This document shows positions 1 to 8,175 of a stretch of 26,396 nt of DNA, piece by piece; the first letter of the stretch is position 1; each line of letters begins with the position of its first letter. Origin of the DNA: JAICND01 sp035281425. Its GTDB lineage: Bacteria > Actinomycetota > Acidimicrobiia > Spongiisociales > ZC4RG35. The stretch is taken from NCBI GenBank assembly GCA_035281425.1, contig DATEDX010000141.1, positions 1 through 26,396 on the forward strand. Reading direction: 5' to 3'. The notes under the pieces were generated by a model, which was given only the letters and a program-made list of their open reading frames with translations, was not told where the DNA came from and made no database searches. The position numbers and the translations under genes were made by a program.

Positions 1-840
1 ATAGTCGACCCGATTCCCCTTATCGTCAGAGACGATTACTCGGATCTGGCCGGTGCAGAGGATCTCTGACAGCACATTGGCACCTACTTTGGGTCCCGAG
101 GAAAGCACCACTCCTGCTTCCCCCGAGGTGGCAGCGGCGGTCTCGGCGTCGACCAAGACTTCTGCCACTACCACTTCCCGACCCGAAGCGTCTTCTGAGC
201 CACCGGTGAGTGAGTCCAGAGCCAGGGAGGTCAAAGCGTCGGCCATCCGCTGCGACCGGTCCTCCCCTTCCAGACGGGGAAACTCATCAGCCCGGGCCAG
301 GAGGGCTTTTTCCACTATCTCCCCGTCGGGTCCGGGGAGGCCACCCCACAGTTTCCACCACGACTCATCCAGAGAGGGCTGCATAACCAGAAACCGATCA
401 GAAAACCCCTTAGATTCGTCTTCAGCGGTGAGTCGCTCCCGGGAAGCCACCAGACGCCACAAACCCCCCAAATCCAGTCCTAAGGCGTCTGCCATCAACT
501 CTTCTCCAGCCCCGGTGTTGTGGAGTCGGATCAGAGCCACCGCTCGTTCCAACCCGATCTCCCCGGTCTCCAACATCCGGTCGATCTGAGGGTTTTGGGC
601 TCGAGCCACCACCAACAGGTCTTTAGCGATCGGCCGAGACACATCGAGACGGGAAGCCGCCCAGTCGATCATGGTCCGACATCCATCGGCGGCTGCTACC
701 TGAGCCACATCCAGTTGCCGTAACAATTCGACCTGGCGGAAGACCAGGCGGGTCTTGTCCGTTTGGCAGGCCAACAGTTCCTGTTCCAAGCTGTCGATCG
801 ACCTGGTCGTAGTGGTGCCGAACATCTGTACGATGAACAT
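1..840 (-). CDS. DUF222 (13E12-type) protein, N-terminal part, likely HNH endonuclease
   Basis: I translated the minus strand from ATG at 840 to the window edge: 280 codons with no stop, so the C-terminus lies outside. The reading frame is closed by TAG at 852-850, fixing the start at 840 or at the second ATG (825). A DRSIDSLEQELL-like helix is followed by a region containing CRTMIDWAASRLDVSRPIAKDLLV, cut here as MIDWAASRLDVS plus AKDLLVVARA, which is the classic DUF222 signature, and then by further helices. Members usually end in an HNH nuclease motif; that part is not visible here. The gene lies 52 nt behind the VanW gene. It uses TTA and AAA codons and reads less G+C-rich than its neighbours, fitting the dispersed, mobile-like behaviour of 13E12 genes (inference). 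Family assignment is fairly sure; nuclease activity is unproven. Confidence 0.82.
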   Translation of the reverse strand, partial: MFIVQMFGTTTTRSIDSLEQELLACQTDKTRLVFRQVELLRQLDVAQVAAADGCRTMIDWAASRLDVSRPIAKDLLVVARAQNPQIDRMLETGEIGLERAVALIRLHNTGAGEELMADALGLDLGGLWRLVASRERLTAEDESKGFSDRFLVMQPSLDESWWKLWGGLPGPDGEIVEKALLARADEFPRLEGEDRSQRMADALTSLALDSLTGGSEDASGREVVVAEVLVDAETAAATSGEAGVVLSSGPKVGANVLSEILCTGQIRVIVSDDKGNRVDY

Positions 841-892
841 ACAACCCGGCTATGACAAGAACAACCCCTGTGCACCCCCAAACAGCGGATTT

Positions 893-2791
893 TTATCCCG
901 AGGTGGTGGTGGTCGACTCAGTGGTTGTGGTGGTGGGAGCAGTAGTGGTAGTGGTGGTGGGACAGTTCTCTTCGATCTCACAGGGATTGACCAAGATGAT
1001 CTGGCGGCGGGGGGAGTAGACCACCGTCCACTCTTGGCTGGTGGATTGTCCGGCCTGGGTGATGGTGCGAGTCACCTCCACCGAGAAACCCTGGAGTGGG
1101 GTCTGGGACTCTTCCTGTTCCCCGGGAGGAATCGAGGGGTCGCCGCGGTGGAGCGGCGACGGCGGATCCCGGAAGTTGAAACGATCGGAGATCTCCGCCG
1201 TTACCACCCGGGCGTTGGGTCCGCCTTCAGCTACCAGATCCATCCGTAACTCGCCCCCTCGCTGTTCCCCGACCAGGACCCGGCCGTCGTTGTGCGAGTA
1301 GAAGGTCACCGTGATCGAGGTGTTGGTGTATTCGGTCTTGATGAGGATGGCGCTGTCGGTGTTGTTGCGGAACTCGAGGTCGGGTTCGGGCCAGGAGATG
1401 GTGGCTTCGATCCCCAGTGGGTAACGGCTGATGTAGAAGCTGTGAGGCTTGTGGGTGACGTCTTCGTATCCGCCCCAAAACACGGCGTTGTAGAACGTGG
1501 TGGCGAACTGGCTGACTCCGCCCCCCACCGTGGGAACAATCTCCCCGGCGATGATGGTGCCATCCTCCAGGTATCCCTCCTCCAGGGTCCGCTCGCCGAC
1601 GTGATCGTTGAGGGACAGGGTCTCGCCCGGTCGGACGATCGTCCCGTCGACCTCGTCGGCGATGAGGTGGATGTTGGTGACCCGGTTCTGGCAGCAATCG
1701 TGGTAGGTGGTGAACTGGCTCACCATGTGGGTGATGTTGAGCGACTCCAACTCTTCGGTGGTCACTTCCGGGTCCACCGACTCTTCGATGGGGAGGAGGC
1801 CCCGGCGGGTGGCGGTGGCGGCGGCGGTGAGCAAGTTCTCGGTCGCCTTGCCGTCATCGACCAGGGTTCCCCGCCGGCCGGGGATGACCCGAACTTCGTA
1901 TCCATCGATCTCGAGTTCGGCGTTTACTGGTGGGTCCTCTAACTCGGCTCTCACCGGTTCGAGCATGCCCGAGATCACCTCCGGATCGAGGGTGAAGACG
2001 ATCTGCTCGGTCACTTCGGAGCGCAAGGCAGCGGCGATCTGAGTGGGGAGGAAAGTGATTTCCTTCTCCCGGTCGGGATTGGCCAGGGTGACGGGCCCGG
2101 CCAGGATCAATCGGGCTTCGGCTACCGCCTGGTCAACTTGGGACGCGGTGAGCGCGGGGTCTACCACCACGATGGGGAGGTCGATCGTGTTCCGGTCGAC
2201 GGTCGAGAACTGGTCCAGCATCAGGCTGGGAGCGATGGCCCGGTCGATCTGCTCTCCAGGGGTCGGATATTGGGCCACCGGGGTAATTCCCTCGACCACC
2301 ACCGCCCCGGGGAAAGGAGGGTTGCCGACGGCCTCTTCATCCCATTGGGTAAGGATGGTTTCCATCGCCTCCGCTTCGACCGAGGCGTGGACCGGCACTT
2401 CGGTGGTCTGGAAGAGATGGCTCAGCCACCACCAGAATTGGCTCACGGCGTTTCCTTCCCGGCCCACCATCAGCGCCTGCTCGGCGATCCGAGCTCGGTC
2501 GAGGGCGAAACCCACGGACAGCGGTTGGAGGGTGACGACGCTGCCCCGGACGGTGAAGGAGGCGGGTAACTCGGCGAGCAGCGCCTCATGGTCTCCTATG
2601 GCCAGGGTGAGCTCGGAGCCGTCCATGCCTCCCAACTCGATCCCGTCGAACATGACCGAGCCGATCACCCGATCGGCTGATACGGCTCGATTGATGCCGT
2701 AAATCGCCAGCACCGCCACGACCAGTCCCCCCGCCATGATGGCGGGTATTCGCATTGGGTGGGGAGGAGAAGGAGGCGCGTCGGAAGGCAT
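893..2791 (-). CDS. VanW-family cell-wall protein with N-terminal membrane anchor
   Basis: A 632-residue protein. Residues 16-34 form one hydrophobic helix (signal anchor). Residues about 40-350 look like the repeated peptidoglycan-binding (PG_binding_4/YoaR-like) modules usually found before VanW. The VanW domain spans about 352-498, with NRVTNIHLIADEVDG, RPGETLSLND, GYLEDGTII, GGGVSQFATTFYNA and HSFYISRYPLG-type motifs. The C-terminus is a Thr-rich tail (about 608-632), typical of actinobacterial exported proteins. VanW proteins occur in glycopeptide-resistance clusters and as general wall proteins; their biochemical role is unknown, and nothing here (no vanRS, vanHAX) suggests resistance. 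The start ATG at 2791 gives a short Pro-rich leader before the anchor; the ATG at 2755 is an alternative. It is divergent from the nuclease gene at 2868, and the DUF222 gene follows 52 nt downstream. Confidence 0.88.
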   Translation of the reverse strand: MPSDAPPSPPHPMRIPAIMAGGLVVAVLAIYGINRAVSADRVIGSVMFDGIELGGMDGSELTLAIGDHEALLAELPASFTVRGSVVTLQPLSVGFALDRARIAEQALMVGREGNAVSQFWWWLSHLFQTTEVPVHASVEAEAMETILTQWDEEAVGNPPFPGAVVVEGITPVAQYPTPGEQIDRAIAPSLMLDQFSTVDRNTIDLPIVVVDPALTASQVDQAVAEARLILAGPVTLANPDREKEITFLPTQIAAALRSEVTEQIVFTLDPEVISGMLEPVRAELEDPPVNAELEIDGYEVRVIPGRRGTLVDDGKATENLLTAAATATRRGLLPIEESVDPEVTTEELESLNITHMVSQFTTYHDCCQNRVTNIHLIADEVDGTIVRPGETLSLNDHVGERTLEEGYLEDGTIIAGEIVPTVGGGVSQFATTFYNAVFWGGYEDVTHKPHSFYISRYPLGIEATISWPEPDLEFRNNTDSAILIKTEYTNTSITVTFYSHNDGRVLVGEQRGGELRMDLVAEGGPNARVVTAEISDRFNFRDPPSPLHRGDPSIPPGEQEESQTPLQGFSVEVTRTITQAGQSTSQEWTVVYSPRRQIILVNPCEIEENCPTTTTTTAPTTTTTESTTTTSG

Positions 2792-2814
2792 GGGCTCGGC
2801 CAGCGGAACGGTCG

Positions 2815-2843
2815 AGTTTAGGACGAAGCGCTAGTTGCGGTAA
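2815..2843 (-). promoter_or_regulatory. possible promoter of the VanW gene
   Basis: On the minus strand TAAACT (2820-2815) could serve as a -10 box, with TTACCG (2843-2838) 17 nt upstream as a weak -35. This would give a leader of about 20 nt before ATG 2791. The match is modest and rests on pattern only. Confidence 0.25.
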
Positions 2844-2854
2844 TCGGGGGTTCG

Positions 2855-2860
2855 TAGGAT
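2855..2860 (+). promoter_or_regulatory. -10 box TAGGAT, leaderless promoter of the nuclease gene
   Basis: TAGGAT fits the actinobacterial TANNNT -10 consensus and ends 7 nt before ATG 2868. A transcript would therefore begin at or next to the start codon, and no Shine-Dalgarno sequence is present. Confidence 0.45.
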
Positions 2861-2867
2861 CGACCTC

Positions 2868-3632
2868 ATGCTTCGCTTTCCGCCGGTGCCGGACGGCCCG
2901 CCGGTGCGGATCTCCGCCACCGCCTACCTCGCCTTCCAAGAGTGCGAAGCTCAGGCCCAAGCCCGTTTTGGCGGCGCCTATCCGGCAGACTCGGCGCCGG
3001 CCTTTTTCGGAGTGCTGGCGCACCGGATCTTTGCCCGTCATCTCGTCTCTGGACCTATCGACGACATGGCCCAAGCGGTACGCGAGGAGATCGGATCGGG
3101 CCTCAACGCCAAGATGGCTGCGGTGGGGATCAACCGTCCTTCCCAACTGGCGACGACGATCCGGCGGCTGGGACCCCTCTACGACCGTTTTCGGCGGCTA
3201 TCGGAGGAAGGGTTCATGGCGGCCGAAGTTCCTCTGGAGGTGGAACCGGTCAAGGACGTGGTCTTAATCGGAAAGGTCGACGCCCTCTTCCACGAAGGCA
3301 ATCCGGCCCCCTTGCTGCGGGACTGGAAGACCGGACCGCTGGCCGATCCGCTGAAGCAACTGCTCTATTACGCCTACCTGTGGGCATGGAAGCGAGCCGT
3401 GGTGCCCACGGTGGAGGCGATCTCGTTGCAAACCGGCGAACAGCTGCGGAAGGTCCCCACCCAGGCCGACCTCCGAGAGGTGGGGGAGAGGCTGGCGGCT
3501 CTGGTGACCGCGATCAGGCAGACCTGGGCGGAGACGCCGGCTCCTCGCCGAGCTGGGCCGTGGTGCCGGTTTTGCCCGATCATGAGCAATTGCCCGGAAG
3601 GGAAAGTGGCGGCGGCAGTAGCCAACCTATAA
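2868..3632 (+). CDS. RecB/Cas4-like PD-(D/E)XK nuclease with putative Fe-S cluster
   Basis: A 254-residue protein. The nuclease core is clear: GKVDAL (Asp138), LRDWKTG (Asp152-x-Lys154) and the downstream QLLYYAYLW motif (Gln164, Tyr167/168) typical of RecB-family and Cas4 exonucleases; His52 may be the RecB motif I histidine. Cys26 near the N-terminus and Cys233, Cys236, Cys242 near the C-terminus have the one-plus-three arrangement that holds a [4Fe-4S] cluster in AddB and Cas4. The protein is the size of stand-alone RecB-like nucleases annotated as PD-(D/E)XK nuclease family. No Cas genes or CRISPR repeats are nearby, so a CRISPR role is unlikely; DNA repair or end processing is the inference. 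It ends 4 nt from the convergent gene at 3637. ATG 2868 is supported by the -10 box 7 nt upstream. Confidence 0.85.
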   Translation: MLRFPPVPDGPPVRISATAYLAFQECEAQAQARFGGAYPADSAPAFFGVLAHRIFARHLVSGPIDDMAQAVREEIGSGLNAKMAAVGINRPSQLATTIRRLGPLYDRFRRLSEEGFMAAEVPLEVEPVKDVVLIGKVDALFHEGNPAPLLRDWKTGPLADPLKQLLYYAYLWAWKRAVVPTVEAISLQTGEQLRKVPTQADLREVGERLAALVTAIRQTWAETPAPRRAGPWCRFCPIMSNCPEGKVAAAVANL

Positions 3633-3636
3633 CAGC

Positions 3637-4860
3637 TCAGGCGGTAAGCCGGGATTGGGAGGCGGTGCCGGCGGCGACGTGGCGGCTGAGGTCGTCGACC
3701 AGGGAGATGACCTCCTCTCGCATCTCACCCAGTCCCTCCGATACCTTCCCCACCGACTTGGCGATATCGGTGAGAGCCGACTTCTGAGAGGTGAATTTCT
3801 GGCAGAGGGTGCGAAGCCGTTGCAGGCGGTCGGCCATAGCCGCCAGGTCGATCGCTTCGCTGCCCGCCTGCGCCGAGAGCGAAGCCGCCAGCCAACGAAG
3901 ACCAACCCAGATCATGGTTCCTTCTCCATCGTCGACCACCAGCACCCGGTGACCGAATACCCCGAAAGGTCCGACTTCCTGCGGGTAGGCGTCGGTGGCG
4001 GAAATACATAGCGCCCCTTCGGCCTGGCGGTTGGCGGCTGCCCGATCGAGCTCGGCCAGCACGCCTTGAGCTCCGGCCAGGGATATTGATCGCTGGTTCT
4101 TTACCTCGATGGCGATCCGGCAACCATTGGGGAGGGTGAAGAGGTAATCGCCCACCTTGGCCGCCGCTCCCAGACTGCCCGTGGTGCGGCCGGTGTGTTC
4201 GACGATGGCTCCCAGCGCCCGAGCGGCGGATCGCAGGGCGGCCTCGACCTGCTCTTCGAAGTCGACACCCTTGGCGGTGCCCCGCTCGGCCTCCCAACGG
4301 CGTCCTAGGTCCTGATTGAGGTGGTCACGGAGAGCGTTGATCTCCTGACGAATGGAGGCAAACCCTTGCCCGAGGACCGAACCGGAAGCAGCGGGATCGA
4401 GAGCTTCGTGGAGCCGCTGGGCAACCGGTCCACCCGGACCGAACAGCTCCTGCAGCCGGCCGATCAACACCCCACCCTGGCTATCGGCGCGGTTGGGGTC
4501 GATCCCGGAGAGCAGCTGGCTCTGCACCGTGGCGAGCTCCTGGAGAGTGCGGGCCACCACCGACGATCGCTGTTCGGGATCGAGTTGACCAGTGAGATGG
4601 TCCAGCCCGCCGGCCACGGTCCGCTCGAACTCGTTGAGGGCGGAGGCGATGGCCGCCGCCACCCGCTGATCAACCTCCGACAGCTCGAGCCCGATCCCCA
4701 TCGAGGTGATGCCACGGGCTCCCGTGGTGACAACTCTCTCCAAGAGCGCGGCCCGGGCTTGATCGTCCGGCTGGCGAGTGAGGAGATCGGCCAGCAGCTG
4801 GTCGTGGACCGAGAAGCCGTCGATCTCGACCGTTCCCGCCGCTACACGTATCGTGCTCAT
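3637..4860 (-). CDS. coiled-coil protein with PD-(D/E)XK-like domain
   Basis: A 407-residue protein. Residues about 20-190 are helical, Gln/Leu-rich and probably coiled coil. At about 196-290 lies a restriction-endonuclease-like core: GVDFEEQVEAAL helix (Glu202/203), KVGDYLF (Asp238) and IAIEVKNQ (Glu252-x-Lys254), followed by a helix and a strand containing ALCIS. This D...ExK pattern with an upstream FEE helix matches nuclease-fold domains such as DUF2130 and RmuC-like proteins. The C-terminal part (about 330-407) is helical again and ends in SRLTA. No signal peptide or membrane segment is seen. The protein may act on DNA, but family and partner are not known to me. Its 3' end converges with the RecB-like nuclease 4 nt away, and it is divergent from the GTPase pair. 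The start ATG 4860 sits 8 nt after a TACATT box. Confidence 0.7.
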   Translation of the reverse strand: MSTIRVAAGTVEIDGFSVHDQLLADLLTRQPDDQARAALLERVVTTGARGITSMGIGLELSEVDQRVAAAIASALNEFERTVAGGLDHLTGQLDPEQRSSVVARTLQELATVQSQLLSGIDPNRADSQGGVLIGRLQELFGPGGPVAQRLHEALDPAASGSVLGQGFASIRQEINALRDHLNQDLGRRWEAERGTAKGVDFEEQVEAALRSAARALGAIVEHTGRTTGSLGAAAKVGDYLFTLPNGCRIAIEVKNQRSISLAGAQGVLAELDRAAANRQAEGALCISATDAYPQEVGPFGVFGHRVLVVDDGEGTMIWVGLRWLAASLSAQAGSEAIDLAAMADRLQRLRTLCQKFTSQKSALTDIAKSVGKVSEGLGEMREEVISLVDDLSRHVAAGTASQSRLTA

Positions 4861-4868
4861 GTGGAGCC

Positions 4869-4874
4869 AATGTA
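4869..4874 (-). promoter_or_regulatory. -10 box TACATT, leaderless promoter
   Basis: Minus-strand TACATT (TANNNT) ends 8 nt before ATG 4860. No ribosome-binding sequence lies between, which suggests a leaderless transcript for the coiled-coil PD-(D/E)XK-like gene. Confidence 0.42.
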
Positions 4875-4919
4875 CGACCTGGGAGTGACAGATTTGGGTA
4901 TCTCGCAGCCGAAGGCACC

Positions 4920-6128
4920 GTGAGCAGGCGCCGCGCTCGGTTCAAGACTCAGTTAACCGACCTGTTGGCATCCCTCGATGAGGCGGGGATACAGCCCGAC
5001 CAGGCGGTGGAAGAGTCGCGTCTCCGTGCCCGGGCCGCCTTACGTGACTTTCTTCTACCTCGCCTGCAGGAACCGGGGCTTCCTCTGGTGGTAGCGGTGA
5101 TCGGGTCTACCGGGGCGGGCAAGTCCACCTTGCTCAACTCGCTGGCTGGACGGGAGATCAGCGTTTCTAGCGTCATCCGCCCCACCACCGGCGAGTCCAC
5201 GGTGTGGGCCAGCCCCTGGCATGCCCATCGCTTCAAGCGTTGGGGGAGGGTGGTGGTCGACGACCATCCTCTGACCGAGGCCATGACCATGGTCGACACG
5301 CCCGACCTCGACTCCGATCTGGTTTCCCACCGGGCGGCCGCCCGGGCGGCGGCGGCCACCGCCGATGCCGTGATCTTGGTTACCTCGGCGGCGCGCTACG
5401 GCGACGCCAGCCCCTGGGAGGCGCTGGAGTGGATAGGGGAGAGACGGCTGGCCATCGTTCTCAACCGGCTCCCGAGCCGCAGCCGGGGAGCCCGCTCCGA
5501 TCTGATGTCGCGACTTCGCCGGATGGGTCGCCCCGAAGTGCCGGTGCTCACCATCTCAGAACAAGTGGTGGATCGCGGGGAGGGACGTTTACGGCACCAG
5601 GCCGTCCAGCGGTTGCGGAGTCTTCTCGTCCAGTGGACGGGGGAGACTGCAGCCATCCGGGAAGCTGCCTTCAGGCAAGTGGCCGGGGCCACCGCGGATG
5701 AGGTGAGAGCGGTGGAGGAGACACTGCGCGCCCGCGGCAAGGCGCGGGAGAGATTGCAGCCGGTGGTGGAACGGTCCTATGCCGGGGGAGCCGAAGCGGT
5801 CGGGGATCGGTTAAGGGCCCTGCGGCGCCGCCGCTTCTGGAGGCGGGCAGCGTCGTTCGTTCCATCGGAAGGGGATCTTCGCCAGGCCCAAATCGAGGCC
5901 GCCCTTCGCAGCCGGGAGGAGGCTGGGAACCTTGGGATTGGGGGAGAGCTCTTCGATCCGGTGGAGACGCTGGTGTTGGAGGCAAACCCGGAAGCCGAGT
6001 GGCGGGAGTTGTTCCCGGCTGCCGGGGCAAAGTTCCTCGATCTCTATCTCCCCTGGTCGGAGGAGTTGCTGGCGCGGGTGAGTAGTGGACGGGCCGCCCT
6101 CATCGACACCGAATATCCCCATGAATGA
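4920..6128 (+). CDS. P-loop GTPase, first of a coupled pair
   Basis: A 402-residue protein with GTG start. G1/Walker A is GSTGAGKST (residues 62-70), switch I is RPTT (87-90) and G3 is DTPD (126-129). The expected G4 motif NKxD reads NRLP (182-185), so the guanine-specifying Asp is absent. The preceding segment VVVDDHPLTEAMTMVDTPD resembles dynamin/Era-type large GTPases. The C-terminal 200 residues are Arg/Glu-rich and helical, without a convincing membrane segment. The role is unknown; related actinobacterial tandem GTPases are annotated as dynamin-like or YfjP-like. The stop overlaps the start of the second GTPase by 8 nt (ATGAATGA), so the two are very likely co-translated and may form a heteromer. 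A GAAGG run 4 nt before the GTG may help initiation. Altered nucleotide specificity is an inference. Confidence 0.8.
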   Translation: MSRRRARFKTQLTDLLASLDEAGIQPDQAVEESRLRARAALRDFLLPRLQEPGLPLVVAVIGSTGAGKSTLLNSLAGREISVSSVIRPTTGESTVWASPWHAHRFKRWGRVVVDDHPLTEAMTMVDTPDLDSDLVSHRAAARAAAATADAVILVTSAARYGDASPWEALEWIGERRLAIVLNRLPSRSRGARSDLMSRLRRMGRPEVPVLTISEQVVDRGEGRLRHQAVQRLRSLLVQWTGETAAIREAAFRQVAGATADEVRAVEETLRARGKARERLQPVVERSYAGGAEAVGDRLRALRRRRFWRRAASFVPSEGDLRQAQIEAALRSREEAGNLGIGGELFDPVETLVLEANPEAEWRELFPAAGAKFLDLYLPWSEELLARVSSGRAALIDTEYPHE

Positions 6129-7209
6129 TCGGCAAGGGCTGCTGGACCTGTTCGACCGGGTAGTGGCCGAAGCCGCTCCCATCCTCCCTCCTCCAGTGAC
6201 GGCTCAAGTCGCTGCCATCGCCCGCCAGGCGAGGAAGAGACTCACCTTTCCCGAGGAGCTGTTGGTGGTGGGGCTGCTGGGAGGTACGGGATCGGGCAAG
6301 TCGAGTCTCCTCAACGCCTTGGCGGGGGCGGAGATCAGCCCGAGTGGTGCTTTGCGGCCCACCACTGCCCGGGCCCTGGCTTGGCGACCGGCGGGTGGCT
6401 CGATTTCGATCGATCGGGCGCTGGAGGCGATCGGGGTGGTGCATGTGGTCGAACACCACTTTGACCTTCCCTTGGTCGTTATCGATATGCCTGACCTCGA
6501 CTCGTTGGTCACCTCCCACCGCCACGAGGTGGAAGAACTGGCGCCCTATCTCGACCTGGCTATCTGGGTACTGGATCCAGAAAAGTACCGGGACCGCATC
6601 CTCCACGCCGACTGGCTGCGACCACTGGCGGGACACGGGCACGGCTTCCGTTTCGTCATCAACCAGATCGACCGGCTCGCTCCAGATGATCTGGAGTTGT
6701 TGCAGAAGGACCTCCGGTCGGTGCTGGCTGCCGACGGGATCGAGTCTCCGGTGATATGGGCCACCGCCGCCGACCCCGAGGCGGGCCCGCCGATCGGAAT
6801 CGAAGAGGTCTGGGCGGGTATCGACCAGGCGATCGATCAGGGCTCGCAACGCCCTCGCCAGACCATGATCGAGCTACGCCGGGCTGCCACCCTCTTGACG
6901 CCTTACCTCGAACCGGTCGAGTTCCAGCGGCGCTGGAACGCCTTGCTCGGCACGGCAGGGGCGGCGGCCAATTGGGATGGCGAGGAGACTCGGCGGTCAG
7001 TGCAGGAGTTCGTCGACGAGTTGTTTCCCAATCAGGAGATCGTGGTTGATGAAGACGTAGCCCAGGCGGCTGCTGCCTCCGACCGTGCTCGGACGCTCGA
7101 CTTGACCCTGGGCAGGCGCTTGCGTGACCTCCTCCGTCCCCGCGCCCGGGCCAAGGCGTTGCTGGTCGAACTGGAGTTGGAATTAAACCGCGCCGAGGGG
7201 GAGGAGTGA
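6121..7209 (+). CDS. P-loop GTPase, second of a coupled pair
   Basis: I start at ATG 6121 (362 residues) because it overlaps the previous stop in ATGAATGA. A longer in-frame GTG at 6085 would add 12 residues read inside the upstream gene. Motifs: G1 GGTGSGKSS (about 54-62), switch I RPTT (79-82), G3 DMPD (122-125) and G4 NQID (181-184). All are canonical, unlike the degenerate G4 of its partner. The P-loop context LLNALAGAEIS and the switch region mirror those of the upstream protein (LLNSLAGREIS), so the two are paralogues from a tandem duplication. The C-terminal third is helical and charged, with no membrane helix. One active and one degenerate GTPase in a pair suggests a heterodimer, as in other asymmetric GTPase pairs (inference). 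It ends 6 nt from the convergent lipid-kinase gene. Confidence 0.8.
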   Translation: MNDRQGLLDLFDRVVAEAAPILPPPVTAQVAAIARQARKRLTFPEELLVVGLLGGTGSGKSSLLNALAGAEISPSGALRPTTARALAWRPAGGSISIDRALEAIGVVHVVEHHFDLPLVVIDMPDLDSLVTSHRHEVEELAPYLDLAIWVLDPEKYRDRILHADWLRPLAGHGHGFRFVINQIDRLAPDDLELLQKDLRSVLAADGIESPVIWATAADPEAGPPIGIEEVWAGIDQAIDQGSQRPRQTMIELRRAATLLTPYLEPVEFQRRWNALLGTAGAAANWDGEETRRSVQEFVDELFPNQEIVVDEDVAQAAAASDRARTLDLTLGRRLRDLLRPRARAKALLVELELELNRAEGEE

Positions 7210-7215
7210 GTTGCT

Positions 7216-8142
7216 TCAGCCCCCGGCCGGCACGACCACCCTCACGGCATCGGTCCACAGGGTGACCCGAGCCTGGTTCCAGGAGCCGGTCAGTTCCCCG
7301 TCGGCTTGGCCGGCAATGGCCGGGGTGGCGTCGATCTGGAGGTCGTCCACTTCCCGCCACACCCGAAAGCCGGGAATCTTGTCCAGGTCGGCACCGGTCA
7401 ACAGGGTGGCGCCGATCCGAAGCAGCCGCCGAGCGGGAAGGGAGTCGACCGTCAAGACGGTCATGGACTCCGACGGGGTGTCACCGAGCTTGAGCTGCAG
7501 ACGGCCGAAGTAGGTGTAGACCGGGTGGAATTGAACGAGAACCGCCAGCGCCTCGACTCCTTCCCCGTTGACCCGCGCCTTGGCGGTAGGTAGCTGGCGC
7601 CGGTAGGCGGAGAGCATGGTGTTGATGGCGGTGCGGGCGTAGTGGAGACCCCCGAAGCGATATTTCCGGTATGGCTCCGACTCGGCTGCCGCCACCACAT
7701 CGGCGTCGAAGCCAAATCCGGCTGCGAACAGCGCATGGCGATGAATGGGGGCGCCTTCTTGTTCTCCCTCCACGGTGAGCAACGGGTAGGTCCGTACCCG
7801 GGAGACTCCGGCCAGGAGGCGGGCGGCCGGCACCGGCTTTTCGGGCACGCCCACCAGCCGGGCGTAAACATTGGTGGTGCCGGTGGGGATCAATCCCAAG
7901 GCAGTGGAGGTTCCCGCCAGGCCTTGGCCGACGTGGTGGGCTACTCCGTCGCCTCCCATGGCCGCTACTACTTCCACTCCGTCGGTGGCTGCCTCGGCGG
8001 CCAGGCGGCGAGCATGGTCGGGGCTCTGCGGCCAGGAGGTTTCGACCGAAAACGCTCGGCTGAGGATGCGAACCACCGTGCGGTGGCTACCTCCGGTGAA
8101 TTGGGAGGATGAGGGGTTGGCGACGAGGAGGAGGCGAGGCAA
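7216..8142 (-). CDS. diacylglycerol-kinase-family lipid kinase (YegS/DgkB type)
   Basis: A 308-residue protein with TTG start. It opens with LLLVANPSSS, the nucleotide-binding start of the DAGK catalytic domain. GGDG (63-66) is the ATP-binding/catalytic loop. LGLIPTGTTNVYARL (83-97) corresponds to the family P-x-GT-x-ND-x-AR motif, here with Asn-Val in place of Asn-Asp. A C-terminal beta-sandwich contains QADGEL (close to the usual D-G-E). Such enzymes phosphorylate diacylglycerol or other lipids at the inner membrane face; the substrate cannot be told from sequence. Length is normal for the family. The start TTG 8142 is preceded 7 nt upstream by a TACCCT -10 box. It is divergently transcribed from the DraG-fold gene only 33 bp away and converges with the GTPase pair. 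Confidence 0.88.
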   Translation of the reverse strand: MPRLLLVANPSSSQFTGGSHRTVVRILSRAFSVETSWPQSPDHARRLAAEAATDGVEVVAAMGGDGVAHHVGQGLAGTSTALGLIPTGTTNVYARLVGVPEKPVPAARLLAGVSRVRTYPLLTVEGEQEGAPIHRHALFAAGFGFDADVVAAAESEPYRKYRFGGLHYARTAINTMLSAYRRQLPTAKARVNGEGVEALAVLVQFHPVYTYFGRLQLKLGDTPSESMTVLTVDSLPARRLLRIGATLLTGADLDKIPGFRVWREVDDLQIDATPAIAGQADGELTGSWNQARVTLWTDAVRVVVPAGG

Positions 8143-8149
8143 GGGTGTC

Positions 8150-8155
8150 AGGGTA
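8150..8155 (-). promoter_or_regulatory. -10 box TACCCT, leaderless promoter of the lipid kinase
   Basis: Minus-strand TACCCT (TANNNT) ends 7 nt before the TTG start at 8142. The opposite-strand -10 box at 8162-8167 lies 6 bp away, so the two promoters are back to back. Confidence 0.42.
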
Positions 8156-8161
8156 CCGGGC

Positions 8162-8167
8162 TAGCCT
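8162..8167 (+). promoter_or_regulatory. -10 box TAGCCT, leaderless promoter of the DraG-fold gene
   Basis: TAGCCT (TANNNT) ends 8 nt before the GTG start at 8176. The same hexamer and spacing recur at 23861 before the lipoprotein gene. Confidence 0.42.
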
Positions 8168-8175
8168 GCTCGATC

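Noticed and set aside
53..589. 178-residue plus-strand frame rich in Ser, Arg and Pro
   Set aside because: It mirrors the DUF222 gene on the minus strand, whose protein shows conserved motifs.
893..2791. VanW domain as evidence of glycopeptide resistance
   Set aside because: VanW-domain proteins are widespread; no vanHAX-type ligase or dehydrogenase genes nor a VanRS pair are present.
2868..3632. Cas4 of a CRISPR system
   Set aside because: The nuclease is Cas4/RecB-like, but there are no cas1, cas2 or effector genes and no direct-repeat array in the window.
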